Origin: Blastomussa wellsi
Taxonomy: Eukaryota > Cnidaria > Anthozoa > Scleractinia > Plerogyridae
Assembly (NCBI GenBank): GCA_947652115.1
Contig: OX393571.1
Location: 13,493,102 to 13,557,101 of the forward strand
Direction: 5' to 3'
Length of the DNA stretch: 64,000 bases
Both the position numbers and the translations under genes were made by a program. The notes below the pieces were generated by a model that did no database searches, was not told the origin of the DNA, and was given only the letters and a program-made list of their open reading frames with translations. Shown piece after piece: positions 1 through 9,480 of the stretch (position 1 is its first letter; the number at the start of each line of letters is the position of its first letter).

Positions 1-1095
1 AAAGAAGCAGGCGAGCATGGAAAAACGAGAAGAGAGAGACTACTTACCCGCTTCTTTGTTCACAGTAGCCTTCTGCAAGGGGTGTCTCCTGGCTCCCGCA
101 TAGTAGGAGCAAACAAAGAAGCAGGCGAGCATGGAAAAACGAGAAGAGAGAGACTACTTACCCGCTTCTTTGTTCACAGTAGCCTTCTGCAAGGGGTGTC
201 TCCTGGCTCCCGCATAGTAGGAGCAAACAAAGAAGCAGGCGAGCATGGAAAAACGAGAAGAGAGAGACTACTTACCCGCTTCTTTGTTCACAGTAGCCTT
301 CTGCAAGGGGTGTCTCCTGGCTCTCGCATAGTAGGAGCAAACAAAGAAGCAGGCGAGCATGGAAAAACGAGAAGAGAGAGACTACTTACCCGCTTCTTTG
401 TTCACAGTAGCCTTCTGCAAGGGGTGTCTCCTGGCTCTCGCATAGTAGGAGCAAACAAAGAAGCAGGCGAGCATGGAAAAACGAGAAGAGAGAGACTACT
501 TACCCGCTTCTTTGTTCACAGTAGCCTTCTGCAAGGGGTGTCTCCTGGCTCTCGCATAGTAGGAGCAAACAAAGAAGCAGGCGAGCATGGAAAAACGAGA
601 AGAGAGAGACTACTTACCCGCTTCTTTGTTCACAGTAGCCTTCTGCAAGGGGTGTCTCCTGGCTCTCGCATAGTAGGAGCAAACAAAGAAGCAGGCGAGC
701 ATGGAAAAACGAGAAGAGAGAGACTACTTACCCGCTTCTTTGTTCACAGTAGCCTTCTGCAAGGGGAGTCTCCTGGCTCTCGCATAGTAGGAGCAAACAA
801 AGAAGCAGGCGAGCATGGAAAAACGAGAAGAGAGAGACTACTTACCCGCTTCTTTGTTCACAGTAGCCTTCTGCAAGGGGTGTCTCCTGGCTCTCGCATA
901 GTAGGAGCAAACAAAGAAGCAGGCGAGCATGGAAAAACGAGAAGAGAGAGACTACTTACCCACTTCTTTGTTCACAGTAGCCTTCTGCAAGGGGTGTCTC
1001 CTGGCTCCCGCATAGTAGGAGCAAACAAAGAAGCAGGCGAGCATGGAAAAACGAGAAGAGAGAGACTACTTACCCGCTTCTTTGTTCATCTCTGC
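1..1095. repeat. 114-bp tandem satellite, about 9.5 units
   Basis: Head-to-tail units 114 bp long run from the window's left edge to about 1095 and differ by only a few substitutions (for example Ctcgcat/Cccgcat, ggtgtc/ggagtc). Because 114 is 38 codons, one plus-strand frame stays open through the whole array; this is a property of the period, not evidence of a gene. Each unit carries two inverted arms (AACAAAGAAGCAGG and CCGCTTCTTTGTT) about 30 bp apart, so single units can fold. On the minus strand each unit also has an acceptor-like CCCTTGCAG and a donor-like GGGTAAGT about 25 nt apart. The array sits inside ERCC4 intron 4, and its left end lies outside the window. Confidence 0.96.
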
Positions 1096-2154
1096 CTATT
1101 TGAGAGCCTGGAACAGGCGAAATGCATGTATTGAATTCACCACTTTCACGTGAGGAGAAATGGGAAACAAAGGTTATGCAAAATTTTGGGGGGCAAACAA
1201 GGTGTTTCATGGGAGATGTGGAAATGGTCAATGACAGATCGATGACAAACAAACATTACAGACAAAAACTCAACCAGGACCAGGCCAGCCAACTGTTACA
1301 TTAGTTTTCGAGAGCTGGCTGTAAGTTATGGATATTAATTTTATTATGACACAAGGATATTTTGTACCTTGTTGTTTTCTCGGTAGAGTCTTAATATGAA
1401 AGCCTCTTGGCAAGATTCAATGATTCTGTAGACAAATGCAAATAAACAATAAATAGAAAGGGATTAACTACATGTAACAGTGCATGTCTCAGATGGTGCA
1501 AAATTATCTCAATTTTTATTTCAGCCTAAAATTTAATATGCACAATACATGTGTCAGGGTGCCAAGCCTGAGTGTACTTGTTGTGTAATGTTACATGTAC
1601 ATATATCTGACAGTGAGGGTGCAAGATTAGAATTGCTACTTAGGCTTCTCAGGCCATGTGACAGGGGACGGAAAAATTACAATATAACAAATAATTAGAG
1701 AAAATTACTAAAATTGCGCAAAAAAATGTCAAATTTAAAAAATCTGTAAAATCTGCAACTTTTCGCAAGGCTGTCACAAAAAAAGTAAAATTAGTTAATT
1801 TTGCAATTGCGTTCAATCCTGGACATAAGTGAATAATTATACAGAAAAAAACATGTCAATCTACAAGTAATTGTACTGATTTCCATTTCCATCTTTAAAC
1901 AAGTATAGTTTGTTTCTAGACAATCCAGAGGCTAGTTGGGAATTTCTTTTATTATAAATATATTTATATTATAAATATGTTTCCTTGGCTTAGCTAGGAA
2001 ATAAAAATTTGATAACTTAAGGACCACCATAGTCTTGCTAACCATTTGAACGCTTTGCACAACCCGTCTCCCACATTCATATCTCATTTTAAAAATGTTT
2101 GGTAAAAATGATTAAAGCAATAAAAGGCATTTTATTTATAGTGTTTACAGTCCA
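1096..2154. other. AT-rich intronic DNA, no gene seen
   Basis: Between the satellite and the retrotransposon. Short unrelated frames only, with no recognisable exon of ERCC4 or another gene. It should be part of ERCC4 intron 4, since the next XPF exon (continuing after the RAH motif) is not found here. Confidence 0.6.
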
Positions 2155-2296
2155 TTTAACGCCCAGGTCGCAAAAATGGAGGTTGGATGCCCCCAGGGGG
2201 CCCAGGGGCTGCAACCGCAATCACACCCCAAGGCAGAAGAACACCCAAGCGACCAGTACCACCCGCAACCCAGCCACGAGCCCCCGACGCCAAGCC
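2155..2296 (-). repeat. Split direct repeat B2 (3' terminal)
   Basis: 142 bp, repeated almost exactly at 2741-2882 with an offset of 586 bp. It forms the 3' outer end of the retrotransposon on the minus strand. A unique 146-bp A-rich spacer (2297-2442) separates it from A2. Confidence 0.92.
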
Positions 2297-2442
2297 CCCT
2301 ACAAGCACCCGTCACACTGAGGCCAGCGGCCCAGTGGAAATAAGCAAAAATAACTAAATAAATACGTGATAAAATTAACAACTAAAATAAAATAAAATAA
2401 AATAAATAAATAAAACGATAACAACAAGGGAGGGTGGGAGGG

Positions 2443-2745
2443 GACAAGGAAAATGCACGCACAACTTCAACTACGCCACGACCAGCTACACTGCAAACGC
2501 AAAGGTCGAGCACAACGTTGGCACAACGAAGCACATGCGCTGGCGCACGCAAACGCTTGTACGAAATACCGCTGGCCACGAAGGCGCCCCCCAAGCCCCA
2601 CACAGCTACCCAAACGCTAAAACGCCCCCGACCACGCTAAATACAACGCTAAAACGCCACAACGGGCACAACGCAACTACAACGCCTCACTGCTGCTATT
2701 GCTCCCGGTCGTTAACTATGTTAAATGTCATTTAACTATATTTAA
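2443..2745 (-). repeat. Split direct repeat A2 (internal)
   Basis: 303 bp, matching 7050-7352 (offset 4607). It abuts B1 through the shared TTTAA at 2741-2745. The near-identity of A1 and A2 suggests a recent insertion. Confidence 0.92.
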
Positions 2746-2882
2746 CGCCCAGGTCGCAAAAATGGAGGTTGGATGCCCCCAGGGGGCCCAGGGGCTGCAA
2801 CCGCAATCACACCCCAAGGCAGAAGAACACCCAAGCGACCAGTACCACCCGCAACCCAGCCACGAGCCCCCGACGCCAAGCC
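2741..2882 (-). repeat. Split direct repeat B1 (internal)
   Basis: 142 bp, matching 2155-2296. It lies 121 bp downstream of the recombinase stop codon on the minus strand and joins A2 to form the internal copy of the terminal junction. Confidence 0.92.
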
Positions 2883-3003
2883 GAAGGGATCTCCGGGATA
2901 GGGACTAACCCGGAGCAAGGGGGGCTCGAGGCTCCAAGCCACAGCCCCCTGGGACCCAACCCTGAGGCACCCAACTCCGAGAAAAACTAGATACAGGTAC
3001 CTG

Positions 3004-4020
3004 CTAAGACGCCAACTGACGAGAGACACACACGATGGAGTGAACAGGGGTACGGATATAGATCTGATAAGCATCACTTGACCACCGACCAAGGGTCTTG
3101 ATCAGGTGATCAGGGACACCCTGGGCTGCTGCAGTGGTGGCAGCACCGATGCGGAAGCTATGGCCAGAATACACACCCGAGTAGCCAGCTGCACTCAAGA
3201 TGGACTGTACAGTGGATGACAACTGTTGACGCGACAGTGGGCGACCATCCCCAAACGTAAACAGAGGCCCCTCCGCAGAACCACGTACTGTTAAATAATG
3301 ACCCAGGGCCCTAATGGGACAAACAGCACCCTCGGTACGCCCCAAATAAATGTCGCAGCCCAGGCGAAAAGGGTCTGTCTTTGAACACTTAATGCGAACT
3401 TTGAAACACGTAGGGTTCACCAACGAGTCGGCTTGCAGATCACTCACTGTCATATGACGACTAGACTGAAACGGCGCATTTACTGTAAATTCCCCCGCCC
3501 GTAAAAAGCCGAAAAACCCCATGCAACATGCAGCCCACAACATCACGTGATCCCTGGTGGAGAGGTCTAATGCACGCTGTAGGGCCCTCAGATGGTCAAT
3601 AGTGATAGGGAGGCGACGCTGTGTCACAGGACCCTGAACACGCTTTATCCCTTTAAGCAACCGCTGCAGCCGAAGACAGTTGTGCAAAGGATCCGGAAAG
3701 CCATGGTCAACGTGAAGAGAACGAACTGCTGAAAGGTAGACTTTGATTGATGAGTGGTTCAAGCTGTCAGCCAAGGTAGTGGCAAAACGCATAAGGGTTT
3801 CCTCGTCTGCAGGAGGAAGGGAGCCATCCGCATTCAAACGACCATCCTGGCGACAGAAAGCGAAGTAGCGACGTTGGGCGGAGAGATAAACACGCCGAGT
3901 GGACGGAGCTAACCCTTGAGTCAAGAAGAACTGGCACCTGGCAGTCAAGTTGCCTGAAGAGCTACCAATAGTGAGGCAGGGATCGGGCAAGGATCCGGGT
4001 TGGCCTGAGGCGCAAGGCAT
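3004..4020 (-). CDS. Tyrosine recombinase of the Ngaro/PAT-like element
   Basis: A 338-residue YR-family integrase that would insert the circular DNA intermediate by site-specific recombination. The catalytic set is visible: Arg in FLRAGEF (about R174), HSFR (H287, R290), GRW in place of the usual GH (311-313), and the nucleophile Tyr in QIYIRT (Y321, spaced as in XerD-type enzymes). An N-terminal SAM-like DNA-binding region (about 30-130) contains the typical STRRVY and SSIKVYLSAVRSLH segments. The ATG at 4020 lies 76 nt upstream of the RT stop, in a different frame, so the two ORFs overlap. No internal stops or missing catalytic residues are seen, so the enzyme could be active. Confidence 0.93.
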   Translation of the reverse strand: MPCASGQPGSLPDPCLTIGSSSGNLTARCQFFLTQGLAPSTRRVYLSAQRRYFAFCRQDGRLNADGSLPPADEETLMRFATTLADSLNHSSIKVYLSAVRSLHVDHGFPDPLHNCLRLQRLLKGIKRVQGPVTQRRLPITIDHLRALQRALDLSTRDHVMLWAACCMGFFGFLRAGEFTVNAPFQSSRHMTVSDLQADSLVNPTCFKVRIKCSKTDPFRLGCDIYLGRTEGAVCPIRALGHYLTVRGSAEGPLFTFGDGRPLSRQQLSSTVQSILSAAGYSGVYSGHSFRIGAATTAAAQGVPDHLIKTLGRWSSDAYQIYIRTPVHSIVCVSRQLAS

Positions 4021-5867
4021 CTGAAACGCTGAAATTGGAAACGTGAAAGGGCATCAGCAACAGGATTAGCCTTACCACGAACCGACGAAGCGGTGAAGGC
4101 AAACGAATGGCGTACCGCCAACAACGACAAATGGCGGAGCAGCACCATCAATTGGTGGTCCCGTGATGTACCCGACTTGAGGATGGCCACCACAGACTCG
4201 TTATCGCATAAGAACTCGACCCGCCGCGACACCCACTGCTGGCCCCATACCGCAGCTGCTACAACGATAGGGAAAAGTTCTTTGTACGCGATGGACAACG
4301 GGGATTGGTCCGCAGACCAGGCGCCACAAAACCACTGAGAGTTAAAAATAGCCCCATAACCCACTGAGCCAGCCGCATCGGACGACACTTGGAAGTCTGG
4401 GAGGGGTGCCCACGCAGGCATACAGAAGAAGCTAAGTCCATCCCATGAGCGAAACACTTCCCGCCACCATGTCAGGTCCTGGTAAAACTCCTGATTTAGC
4501 CTGATGGGGTGATCGTCCCGGCGAAAGGCGCACAGCAAGTTGATCATTCGTCGAAGGAATGTCCGACCCTGCGGAGCGACTTTGCAAGCATGATGCAGAT
4601 GGCCAATCAAGGATTCCAGTTCACGCCGCCTACAGAAACGTTTCCCCGACCACTCCTCTAGAAGCGCAATAATCCTATCCCTTTTTTCAGCTGGCAAGCG
4701 AGCCTGTAGCTTAACAGAGTCAAGTTCGATCCCGAGGATAGTTAAACAAGTCGCTGGCCCCTCCAATTTGTCCGGATGGAGGGGGAGGCCAAGTCTCTCA
4801 CACAATTGAACACATGTCGTTAAATTATTCTGGCACACTGGAGACGAAGGTGGACCCAGTGTGAGAAAATCATCGAGGTAGTGCCGCAAAAACTCTACAC
4901 CATAATTGTGCACCAAAATCCACTCTACCATGTCCGCGATTGCAGTGAAGATAAATGGAGCAGAGCGTAAGCCAAAAGGAAGGGCCATGTCCACAAAGTA
5001 GTGCTCCCGCCACTTCATCCCTAGGAGGGGGCGATCGGAGGGGTGGATCCCCACATTCCTATATGCACTTGCCACATCGAATTTTGCCATTAACGCACCA
5101 GGACCCAGGGACATGATACCGTCGATGAAGGCATCAATTGAGACATACTGCACAGTAAACGGGGGCTTGGGAATCCCATCGTTCACACTATGCCCTTCCG
5201 GGGACGAAAGATCCAAGATGAGTCGCCATTTCCCAGGTTGATTGTTCTTGGGAATCACCCCAAAGCGGCTGATGTGCAAGGACGGGAACGGGGGCGAGGT
5301 AAATGGACCAGCCACCCTACCAGCGTCAACCTCCGTTTGCAGATACGAATCAATAACCGAGGGGTGTTCTGCAGCAGACCGCATATTAGATGACGCACCC
5401 CTGAGAGATATCGTCGAGGAATTAAAACCGAGATGAAAACCCTGTTGAATTCCCACAAGGACGTAATTAACCGCCGACCGATCTGGATGACTACGCAATT
5501 CCAACCGAAATTGGTCCCCGCGTAATGGAGAAACCTGGCGCACTGGAGCCAGTGGTGCAAACGACGAAAGAATAGGAACTGTAACGCAGGATTCAAAAAC
5601 TGGAACATTAACAGCCTCAGCACTTGTGGGCGGTCCATGCGGCCGGCTGGGCAACGAAAACACGCTATTTACACAATTTACAATGGCAACTTCCTGGCAG
5701 TCCTGCCGATCAGTAACGACCCCCCCTATCCCTGGCAGAGGGAGAACGGGAACGCTGGCTGGTGGAGCGGGGAAATGGGCAGTTAATCTTGTGGTGGTCT
5801 CCCTCACAATTGCTGCAGCAGTGCCGATACCGACACCTGCCGAATGGCCAGCGGCACTGACCCTCAT
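3945..5867 (-). CDS. Reverse transcriptase-RNase H of the Ngaro/PAT-like element
   Basis: A 640-residue polyprotein. The RT core has KFDVASAYRN, the LPFGLRSAP segment and the catalytic YLDDF (Y330-D333). The RNase H domain begins near D497 (QVSSDAAG) and continues through YKELFPI, LCDNESV and ADALSRF, keeping the acidic catalytic positions. No aspartic protease or DDE integrase is present, which fits the DIRS order, where a tyrosine recombinase replaces the integrase. The ATG at 5867 overlaps the end of gag by 158 nt in the +1 frame, so expression would need frameshifting, reinitiation or a separate transcript. The first roughly 100 residues are low-complexity and may be translated only in part. 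Confidence 0.93.
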   Translation of the reverse strand: MRVSAAGHSAGVGIGTAAAIVRETTTRLTAHFPAPPASVPVLPLPGIGGVVTDRQDCQEVAIVNCVNSVFSLPSRPHGPPTSAEAVNVPVFESCVTVPILSSFAPLAPVRQVSPLRGDQFRLELRSHPDRSAVNYVLVGIQQGFHLGFNSSTISLRGASSNMRSAAEHPSVIDSYLQTEVDAGRVAGPFTSPPFPSLHISRFGVIPKNNQPGKWRLILDLSSPEGHSVNDGIPKPPFTVQYVSIDAFIDGIMSLGPGALMAKFDVASAYRNVGIHPSDRPLLGMKWREHYFVDMALPFGLRSAPFIFTAIADMVEWILVHNYGVEFLRHYLDDFLTLGPPSSPVCQNNLTTCVQLCERLGLPLHPDKLEGPATCLTILGIELDSVKLQARLPAEKRDRIIALLEEWSGKRFCRRRELESLIGHLHHACKVAPQGRTFLRRMINLLCAFRRDDHPIRLNQEFYQDLTWWREVFRSWDGLSFFCMPAWAPLPDFQVSSDAAGSVGYGAIFNSQWFCGAWSADQSPLSIAYKELFPIVVAAAVWGQQWVSRRVEFLCDNESVVAILKSGTSRDHQLMVLLRHLSLLAVRHSFAFTASSVRGKANPVADALSRFQFQRFRCLAPQANPDPCPIPASLLVALQAT

Positions 5868-6924
5868 TCCAGGAAAGGCAGAATGGAGGCCGCGGACTGA
5901 ACTCCTGGCTGGGAGCCGGAACCTGGGAGGACTTCGGCGAGGGGGAAGGCAGTGCCGGAGGCGTCGATGTAGGAGGGGTCTTCAGATGGAAGTGGTAAAG
6001 GTCCAGATTCATCTTCGACCAGTCACTGAGGCCAGACGCTGCTGCATCCTTGCGATAGGCCAAGTCGTATTCAAGCCAGGAAAGGCCAGGGAACTGACGT
6101 GCCGTTTGGACCACAAGCAGCTTGTATTTGGTGGTATCGGGCCAACGGTGAGGATGAGCTGAACACAGCACCAGCTGGAAGATGGTGAAGGCCTCGGTCC
6201 ACGTGAGAACATCCACGATTTCCAACGGCCTACGCTTGGAAGAAACCATAATCGTCCCGTTCAAATACGCTTGTGGTGCTTTGTCCTCTGCCCGAATGTT
6301 GACCGACAACAAGTCCGCTAACTCCACAAACTCCCCATCGATAATCTTCTTCACCAGCTTGCCTGGCACTGGAGCATGACCAGGGCCAACAGCAAACGCT
6401 TTCGGCAACTGCTGCTGCGATGTAGACGCCCCGAGTGCTGGGATACTGACCGGAAGGCTAGCAGCTGAGACCGAGGACAGCGTAGAAAAAATCGGAGCCA
6501 GCGAGCGGGCCGAGCTCGAGCCGGTGATGGCCGACACAGGCGTGAAAGTAGAAACAAATGGCGGCAACGCAAACGTACCTGGCGAGGACGGAACACTTGC
6601 CACTGCAACCTGGGGGCTTGCAACTGTCGACGACACGGCAGACGTAGGGACAAATTGAGCAGAAAAAACCGAGCTGGTTACCGCTGTCGACGTGGATGGA
6701 TTCGAAGACGACGCCTGTGAACTGGGGGCGTTCACCTGAATTGACGATAATATCCCAGGCAGCGAACTGCCAAGGGCCCGAACCACGGCTTCAGCGATGG
6801 AATCCGCCGACAGCGACGAACTAGGAGTCGGTGCTGAACTGACAGGAGCGGCCCCCGCGTTGGAAGACTCCGAAGTAACCACACCAGCCGCTAAACTATT
6901 GTTGGTTGAGCGAGGAGGAGGCAT
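5710..6924 (-). CDS. Gag-like protein of the Ngaro/PAT-like element
   Basis: 404 residues. The N-terminal half (1-185) is Ser/Ala/Val/Pro-rich and probably disordered. A central globular segment (about 190-310) resembles the conserved gag core seen in DIRS and Ngaro elements and contains LTWTEAFTIFQLV and the PGLSWLEYDLAYR segment. The C-terminus has a cysteine/histidine cluster (CLSWNEGQCRWPFGRC, then CSNCEGDHHKINC), a zinc-knuckle-like RNA-binding module, followed by a Ser/Arg-rich basic tail. It probably packages the element RNA. It overlaps the RT ORF at its 3' end. Confidence 0.87.
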   Translation of the reverse strand: MPPPRSTNNSLAAGVVTSESSNAGAAPVSSAPTPSSSLSADSIAEAVVRALGSSLPGILSSIQVNAPSSQASSSNPSTSTAVTSSVFSAQFVPTSAVSSTVASPQVAVASVPSSPGTFALPPFVSTFTPVSAITGSSSARSLAPIFSTLSSVSAASLPVSIPALGASTSQQQLPKAFAVGPGHAPVPGKLVKKIIDGEFVELADLLSVNIRAEDKAPQAYLNGTIMVSSKRRPLEIVDVLTWTEAFTIFQLVLCSAHPHRWPDTTKYKLLVVQTARQFPGLSWLEYDLAYRKDAAASGLSDWSKMNLDLYHFHLKTPPTSTPPALPSPSPKSSQVPAPSQEFSPRPPFCLSWNEGQCRWPFGRCRYRHCCSNCEGDHHKINCPFPRSTSQRSRSPSARDRGGRY

Positions 6925-7049
6925 GTTTCAACAGACGACTAACAAAAAACCCCTAACAGCCGACACGAAGGTGAAATTACACAACGAAATCCGCCAGCAA
7001 GACTGATAAACTCCAAAAGAAAGATCACGAGCTGTATTAAACCCAAGGA

Positions 7050-7352
7050 GACAAGGAAAATGCACGCACAACTTCAACTACGCCACGACCAGCTACACTG
7101 CAAACGCAAAGGTCGAGCACAACGTTGGCACAACGAAGCACATGCGCTGGCGCACGCAAACGCTTGTACGAAATACCGCTGGCCACGAAGGCGCCCCCCA
7201 AGCCCCACACAGCTACCCAAACGCTAAAACGCCCCCGACCACGCTAAATACAACGCTAAAACGCCACAACGGGCACAACGCAACTACAACGCCTCACTGC
7301 TGCTATTGCTCCCGGTCGTTAACTATGTTAAATGTCATTTAACTATATTTAA
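7050..7352 (-). repeat. Split direct repeat A1 (5' terminal)
   Basis: 303 bp, matching 2443-2745. It is the 5' outer end of the element and precedes the gag start codon by 125 bp, so it is expected to carry the promoter and 5' leader. Confidence 0.9.
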
Positions 7353-7468
7353 AAACTGTTTGTTTTCAACCATTCAGTCCACACTCAGGTGTTAGTCAAC
7401 ATTGTTGCTATGTAAGGACAGTTCATCAGTAGGTAACATTTAGCACATACCAGAAATGATTCACCTAC

Positions 7469-8172
7469 TTATGAGCTCGGTAGACAACAATCCCTGTAAC
7501 CAGATGAATAGGCAGCTTCTTGGTCAGCATATCGACGACCAAGATTCTTGATGTGACAAACAGCACACCTCCACTAAGATACACAGACTCCCTGCAATCA
7601 CGAAATTATTACACATCTGCAATACAGCTTTGAACACTGAGCTCTGCCCTTCAGGTGTTCATGAAAGTAAAACAGGTTTAAAAATGTATCTCTTTCCACC
7701 AAATTATAAAAAGATTAAAACAATGTTTTCTGCCAAATTATCGAGGTATCTGATCCCATCCAGGGATAGTAGGCTATACTCCTAATTAAACTTCATTATA
7801 TTATAATTAAAATCGTATCTATAACAAAATTCTTGAATTTGATTGGTTCTGCGCGAGCCTATTTGTCACATAATTGGCATGCGATCACATGGGTATCCAA
7901 TTACATGTATCCAATTTGAACCAATTTGAACATTCAAATTGGATACCTGTAAATTGGACATCTTTGTTAGTCACATGTCGGTCCCATACACTTAGATGGG
8001 TTTTTTCTTGCTGTTTTCCTACTTTTTGCACAAAAGAGATTCTCAAAACTTAAGAGGTTCAAACAGGAGGTTCTAAAAGATTTTCTAGCCTCACATTTTC
8101 TTAACAATGTTTGTTACTTCGTGTCGTACAATTCCAGGAGTAATCGTACTTGTAATTTCAAATCGATTTGGT

Positions 8173-8204
<32 letters not shown>

Positions 8205-9408
8205 TATTACTATTACTAATTTGATAACTTGAAATTGTATTATTTTTGTAAATTTTCCTATAACACCTACAATAAAAAGAATAAAAACAATACAAAAAAA
8301 TACTCCTAAACTTCATGCTATAGAAACTTAGCACCGTAAGAGGTACTTAAAGTTGTCAAAAAAAAAATGACTGTACCTCTCAGTTGAACTGAACTCAGTG
8401 GTGATAACTTTTGGCAGTGGAACATCTGAAGATGTCAGTTCATCAAGGATATAGTCCTAAAAATAAGCCAATAATTAAGCTATGTTTACATGGAACTGGA
8501 TCGGCCTCCCTCTGTTTGAATGTTTGCGATCCTGTCAGCAGGCTCATATTCGTTACCAGAGCAGTGAAGTCTTGATAAGCAAGGTAGTTATTATTATTTC
8601 TCATATTCCTTTGATAGTAAATGGTACCCTGCTCATTAGAAAACTTTTACTTTTAGATTTCCATCAATTTGAAAGTAAATGGGTAAATGACTTCAAATGC
8701 CATGACACTGCTCCTTTAATATAACAGGACGTTCCCTTTTAATGCACCTATCAATGTTAACCCTTACGGGTTGTCGGGCATGGGGTGGGGATTTGACATT
8801 TTCTGAAAAAATGAGTCAAATTCTCCACCCTCGATCAAATTCCCTCACCTGTCCACTATCCAAGATGGCGGCCATGTCAAAATTTCCCACTCTGGGGACA
8901 TCACGTAAAATCAAAATCCCCATCTTGGGTACAAACCTCACAGTCAAAATCAAGTCAAAATCAAGTCAAAATCCCTCACAGTCAAACCTCACAGTCAAAA
9001 ACCCTCCTACCTGGGGCTTGACATTGATAGGTGCAAAACCTGCGGAGTTCAGGCTCCTTTCTGTACGCTTTACTGGCCATTTTTGCAATTTAAGTACTCT
9101 GTTAATCATTTTTGTGCTGTTGCAAAATAAAAAAGTCAACACCTACTTCTTCTTGATCTGTTGTGTTGATTACAAGGACTAAAGATATAGATGAAGGGTC
9201 GCTTGTGACACAGTGAATCTTGAGAAAGTTCGTGACCACCTTTTCTATGCTCAGTCCCCTGTGAGCCAGAATTTAGCAACACTGAGGTTAATAAATAGGA
9301 TATTGGTTTACTTTATTACTAATTCACTTACTTGGCTGTTATGAACAGGCCGTCGTCATCCATAAGTTCGAGAAACATCGCATTCTCATACTCAGACAGA
9401 ACCGCCAT
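7469..9408 (-). CDS. ERCC4: ERCC4/XPF DNA-repair endonuclease subunit, N-terminal exons 1-4 (partial)
   Basis: Catalytic subunit of the XPF-ERCC1 structure-specific nuclease, used in nucleotide-excision and interstrand-crosslink repair in the nucleus. Exons, minus strand: 9408-9332, 9258-9148, 8456-8377, 7591-7469. All four have GT-AG borders with matching phases (AA|G, 0, AG|G), giving 130 residues plus two bases of the next codon. The product reads as the N-terminal helicase-like domain: [25 protein letters not shown] and the highly conserved [14 protein letters not shown] followed by [11 protein letters not shown]. The start ATG at 9408 is embedded in the context AAAATGGCG. Remaining exons should lie left of the window, so intron 4 is at least 7.4 kb and holds a retrotransposon and a satellite. 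The nuclease motif is not in view. Confidence 0.94.
7592..8376. other. ERCC4 intron 3, no gene
   Basis: AT-rich DNA between exons 4 and 3. It includes a short palindrome at about 7893-7957 (ATTGGATAC/GTATCCAAT) and the palindrome listed separately at 8126-8192. Nothing coding was seen. Confidence 0.7.
8126..8192. repeat. Short inverted repeat (hairpin)
   Basis: The arms GTACAATTCCAGGAGTAATC and GATTACTCCCTGAATTGTAC are near-perfect reverse complements separated by about 27 bp. It is probably the remnant of a palindromic MITE in ERCC4 intron 3. Confidence 0.6.
8743..9035. mobile_element. MITE with terminal inverted repeats TGCACCTATCAATG
   Basis: A 293-bp non-coding element in ERCC4 intron 2 bounded by TGCACCTATCAATGT and its reverse complement ACATTGATAGGTGCA. 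The inside is built from short tandem motifs (TCAAAATC, CTCACAGTCAAA) and has no conserved frame. A related end (CTGACACTGATGGGTGCA) occurs alone at about 27701-27718. No clear target-site duplication. Confidence 0.7.
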
Positions 9409-9439
9409 TTTGGAATTGGCTATGCAGAAGTTACCGCTG

Positions 9440-9480
9440 ACTACAACATATACGTCACTAATTTTACGTCACTTCGAGCT
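9440..9480. promoter_or_regulatory. Two CRE-like TACGTCAC sites upstream of ERCC4
   Basis: TACGTCAC occurs at 9451-9458 and 9465-9472, 14 bp apart and 43-64 bp upstream of the ERCC4 ATG. This is the half-to-full CREB/ATF site pattern common in TATA-less housekeeping promoters. Function is inferred from motif and position only. Confidence 0.35.

Larger units (their letters stand above)
2155..7352 (-). mobile_element. Ngaro/PAT-like (DIRS order) tyrosine-recombinase retrotransposon, apparently intact
   Basis: A 5.2-kb element on the minus strand with order A1 (7352-7050), gag, RT-RNase H, tyrosine recombinase, B1 (2882-2741), A2 (2745-2443), B2 (2296-2155). This A1-ORFs-B1-A2-B2 layout is the split-direct-repeat structure known for Ngaro and PAT elements, in which the internal B1-A2 junction copies the junction formed when the two outer ends are joined in a circle. 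Both outer ends and the internal junction share the core ATTTAA, and no target-site duplication is evident, as expected for recombinase-mediated insertion. All three ORFs are open. It sits 117 bp downstream of the ERCC4 exon 4 donor, in the same transcriptional orientation. Assignment between Ngaro and PAT is uncertain. Confidence 0.92.

Noticed and set aside
82..1134. 350-codon open frame
   Set aside because: It is entirely made of the 114-bp satellite, whose period is a multiple of three; the frame stays open by arithmetic and contains no domain.
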